A stretch of DNA of 7,250 nucleotides from Betaproteobacteria bacterium (GTDB lineage Bacteria; Pseudomonadota; Gammaproteobacteria; Burkholderiales; Rhodocyclaceae): positions 1 to 7,250 of the forward strand of contig JAIFNM010000210.1 of assembly GCA_020047725.1 (NCBI GenBank). Reading direction: 5' to 3'. Made by a program: the position numbers and the translations under genes. Under the pieces are notes generated by a model, which was not told the origin of the DNA, ran no database searches, and saw nothing but the letters and a program-made list of their open reading frames with translations. Position 1 is the first letter of the stretch, and each line of letters opens with the position of its first letter. Of this stretch, positions 5,795-7,250 are shown in pieces.

Positions 5795-6226
5795 ATGACA
5801 TGTCCCGCTCGCTTTCTTGCCCTTCGCCTGTTACCCGGCGAAGACCTGCTGGCTTCGCTTGACGCCTGTGTCGCCAAGAATGAGATCAAAGCCGGTTGGA
5901 TTGCCGGTGTCGTCGGGAGTCTGAGCCAAGCCGCCCTGCGCTTTGCCGCTCAGCCAGGCAGCACTCAACTAACCGGCGCATTCGAGATCATCGCACTCTC
6001 CGGCACCCTGGACGCCGAGGGCGGGCATCTCCACCTGTCAGTGGCTGATACGCAAGGCACGATGCGCGGGGGCCACGTCATGCCGGGCTGCATCGTGCGC
6101 ACCACTTGCGAATTGGTCATCGGCGTTCTCGAGGGTATCGCTTTCCAGCGGGAGCATTGTCCCGTGTCCAGTTACAACGAACTAGTCATTATTCCCTTAA
6201 CCTTCAATAACGAAAGACTCCTATGA
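5795..6226 (+). CDS. PPC/DUF296 domain protein
   Basis: 143 aa, essentially one PPC (plants and prokaryotes conserved, DUF296) domain. In plants this domain sits in AT-hook DNA-binding proteins. The bacterial stand-alone versions form trimers and have no firmly known function. Signature parts are RLLPGEDLLASLDACVAKN (residues 11-29), IKAGWIAGVVGSLSQAALRF (31-50), FEIIALSGTL (63-72), GGHLHLSVAD (76-85), RGGHVMPGCIVRTTCEL (91-107). Histidines 78, 80 and 94 are the positions proposed to bind a metal in some bacterial members. The ATG at 5795 lacks a clear Shine-Dalgarno. Its stop overlaps the start of the S component by 4 bp (ATGA at 6223-6226), so the two are translationally coupled and probably work together. 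I infer a cytoplasmic partner that senses or processes the transported compound; a DNA-binding role is the alternative. Confidence 0.88.
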   Translation: MTCPARFLALRLLPGEDLLASLDACVAKNEIKAGWIAGVVGSLSQAALRFAAQPGSTQLTGAFEIIALSGTLDAEGGHLHLSVADTQGTMRGGHVMPGCIVRTTCELVIGVLEGIAFQREHCPVSSYNELVIIPLTFNNERLL

Positions 6227-6798
6227 ATCCGCTGTTTTCCACCCGTACCCTGACCCTGATGTCGGCCGGCATTGCCCTCAACATGGTGCTCGGTCAGGTC
6301 GCCTCAATGCTCAAGCTACCGATCTTTCTGGACTCCATCGGAACCCTGATCGTTGCCCTATTGGCTGGCCCTTTGGCGGCGCTCGTTGCGGGACTCACTA
6401 CCAACCTGATCTGGGGCCTGATCACCAGCCCTGTGGCCGCGGCGTTTGCGCCGGTGGCGGCGATTATCGGTCTGGTCGGTGGCCTGTGCGCCCGTTCGGG
6501 CGGTTTCCGCACACTGCCGCGTGTCCTGCTCTCCAGTTTGCTGATCACGGTAGCCGTCGTCATCGTGGCGACGCCAATTCGCACCTATCTGTTTGGTGGC
6601 GTTACCGGTAGCGGCGCGGACTTCTTTGTGGCCTACATGAATGTACTGGGTAACAAACTGATCGAATCCGTTGCGGTGACCGTGTTTGGCACCAATCTGG
6701 TCGACAAGCTGATCAGTGCGCTGGTCGCCTGGTTTGTAGTGCGCGGTTTGCCTGAGCGCATCCGTACGCAGTTCCCTGCGGCGGCGGTCGTTCGCTGA
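6223..6798 (+). CDS. ECF transporter S component (substrate-binding membrane subunit)
   Basis: 191 aa, typical for an energy-coupling factor S component. These small membrane proteins bind a vitamin, cofactor precursor or metal and dock onto a T subunit and two ABC ATPases. About six helices are visible, near residues 10-30, 37-52, 53-68, 71-90, 101-126 and 146-173. LDSIGTLIVALLAGPLAALV and LTTNLIWGLI resemble the helix 2-3 region of the RibU/QueT-like group. A small-residue-rich N-terminal helix (MSAGIALNMVLGQ) is the usual docking surface for EcfT. I cannot assign a substrate. Translation starts by ATGA overlap with DUF296 and has no strong Shine-Dalgarno of its own. An EcfT gene follows 70 bp later, so this looks like a dedicated (group I) ECF system. 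Confidence 0.85.
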   Translation: MNPLFSTRTLTLMSAGIALNMVLGQVASMLKLPIFLDSIGTLIVALLAGPLAALVAGLTTNLIWGLITSPVAAAFAPVAAIIGLVGGLCARSGGFRTLPRVLLSSLLITVAVVIVATPIRTYLFGGVTGSGADFFVAYMNVLGNKLIESVAVTVFGTNLVDKLISALVAWFVVRGLPERIRTQFPAAAVVR

Positions 6799-6809
6799 TT
6801 ACATGGCTT

Positions 6810-6846
6810 GTGGTGTACGGCCGGCCTGAGCCTTCCCGTACACCGC
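6810..6846 (+). promoter_or_regulatory. Hairpin between the S-component and ecfT genes
   Basis: GGTGTACGG (6812-6820) pairs perfectly with CCGTACACC (6836-6844), extended by a T-G wobble and a G-C pair, around a 15-nt loop. No T-tract follows, so it is not a classical terminator. It may stabilise the upstream mRNA 3' end or slow readthrough, giving more S component than T. Confidence 0.45.
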
Positions 6847-6857
6847 CGGTTCCCCGA

Positions 6858-6877
6858 CGGGTGCGCTGATGCACCCG
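6858..6877 (+). promoter_or_regulatory. Start-codon hairpin of ecfT
   Basis: CGGGTGC (6858-6864) pairs with GCACCCG (6871-6877) around the 6-nt loop GCTGAT. The ATG at 6869-6871 sits at the loop-stem border and the region before it has no clear Shine-Dalgarno, so initiation is probably weak or dependent on ribosomes arriving from the S gene. Confidence 0.4.
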
Positions 6878-7250
6878 TTTACCGGCTTCACCCTATTGCC
6901 ACCTGTGGCGTTGCTGGCCTTGCGGCTCGACAACCCGAGCGGCTTGCTAGGTCTGCTTCTTTTGCCATTGGTGTTGTTGCTGTCACAGCCGCAAGGCTTA
7001 CAGCGCGTTCGTCACTGGGCCCTTGTACTGATACCCTTGGCGCTGGGCCTTTTGCTGGTCCACGGGCGCTGGCTGGACAGCGGGCTGGGGATAGCCGTGG
7101 AAAACCGCAGCGCCTCGCTTTGGCTAGCCGCGCGCTTGTGGTTGCGCGTGGCCATCGTGCTCGCGTGTGCTCAACTGTGGCTCTCGACAACAACGCCGGA
7201 ACGCCTCATGCGAGCCCTGTTTGCCAGCCGTTTGCCACCCGGTGCCGCCT
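6869..7250 (+). CDS. EcfT-type energy-coupling factor transmembrane subunit, 3' end outside window
   Basis: 127 residues are visible from the ATG at 6869 and the frame is still open at the end of the window. EcfT subunits join the S component to two ABC ATPases. Hydrophobic helices are near residues 9-17, 25-38, 47-63 and 91-107 (WLRVAIVLACAQLWLS). The segment LWLRVAIVL...TTTPERLMRALF matches the family region before the coupling helices (the stretch usually reading TSPE.L..AL). The Ala-Arg-Gly type coupling motifs would lie beyond the window. It follows the S component by 70 bp, separated by two hairpins. Family length is about 200-260 aa, so roughly half is seen. ATPase genes are expected next. 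The substrate is unknown. Recognition rests on hydrophobic pattern, the TTTPERL segment and position. Confidence 0.75.
   Translation, partial: MHPFTGFTLLPPVALLALRLDNPSGLLGLLLLPLVLLLSQPQGLQRVRHWALVLIPLALGLLLVHGRWLDSGLGIAVENRSASLWLAARLWLRVAIVLACAQLWLSTTTPERLMRALFASRLPPGAA

Noticed and set aside
6888..7193. 101-codon minus-strand frame rich in Arg and Ala
   Set aside because: Antisense shadow of the ecfT reading frame, with composition typical of reversed hydrophobic GC-rich codons.

Overview
The base composition, codon use and gene families suggest a proteobacterial chromosome segment, most likely beta- or gammaproteobacterial. No marker gene here fixes the species. The window has three parts: a rearranged, IS-scarred left end, a small divergent LysR locus with a gene-poor stretch behind it, and the start of an ECF transporter operon on the right.

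Left part (1-2660). The window opens inside a membrane-anchored multi-PAS sensor protein. Its reading frame is already open at the first bases, where it encodes the end of a transmembrane helix. In its third PAS domain it is cut by an IS4-family insertion sequence (1002-2454: 19-bp perfect terminal inverted repeats and one DDE transposase). On the far side of the IS lies the 5' part of an unrelated NAD(P)-binding oxidoreductase gene on the minus strand, also cut by the IS. There is no target-site duplication and the two flanks belong to different genes, so the IS probably marks a deletion or recombination junction rather than a simple insertion.

Middle part (2455-5284). A secreted protein with a cysteine-bearing APCDD1-like N-terminal region fused to a C-terminal DUF1330 domain is transcribed leftwards. 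The truncated oxidoreductase follows it after 20 bp, as a two-gene operon. A LysR-type regulator is divergent from this pair. The short shared intergenic region holds a perfect -10 hexamer overlapping a small inverted repeat that could be the LysR operator. Just past lysR is the most striking non-coding object here: a perfect 54-bp palindrome (two abutting 27-bp inverted repeats) bounded by an exact 8-bp direct repeat. This is the structure expected of a minimal transposon remnant or MITE, and its ends resemble IS66-family termini. About 600 bp after it contain no gene I can recognise.

Right part (5285-7250). A stand-alone DsrE-fold protein resembling the C-terminal domain of the selenium-associated protein YedF comes first. 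After a 159-nt gap come a PPC/DUF296 protein, an ECF transporter S component (4-bp ATGA overlap with the DUF296 gene) and the first half of an EcfT-type transmembrane protein that runs off the window. The ATP-binding subunits would be expected just downstream. The tight coupling of DUF296 to an orphan S component suggests that DUF296 works on, or senses, whatever the transporter imports. The substrate cannot be read from the sequence. Hairpins between the S and T genes, one enclosing the ecfT start codon, may set the ratio of the two products.
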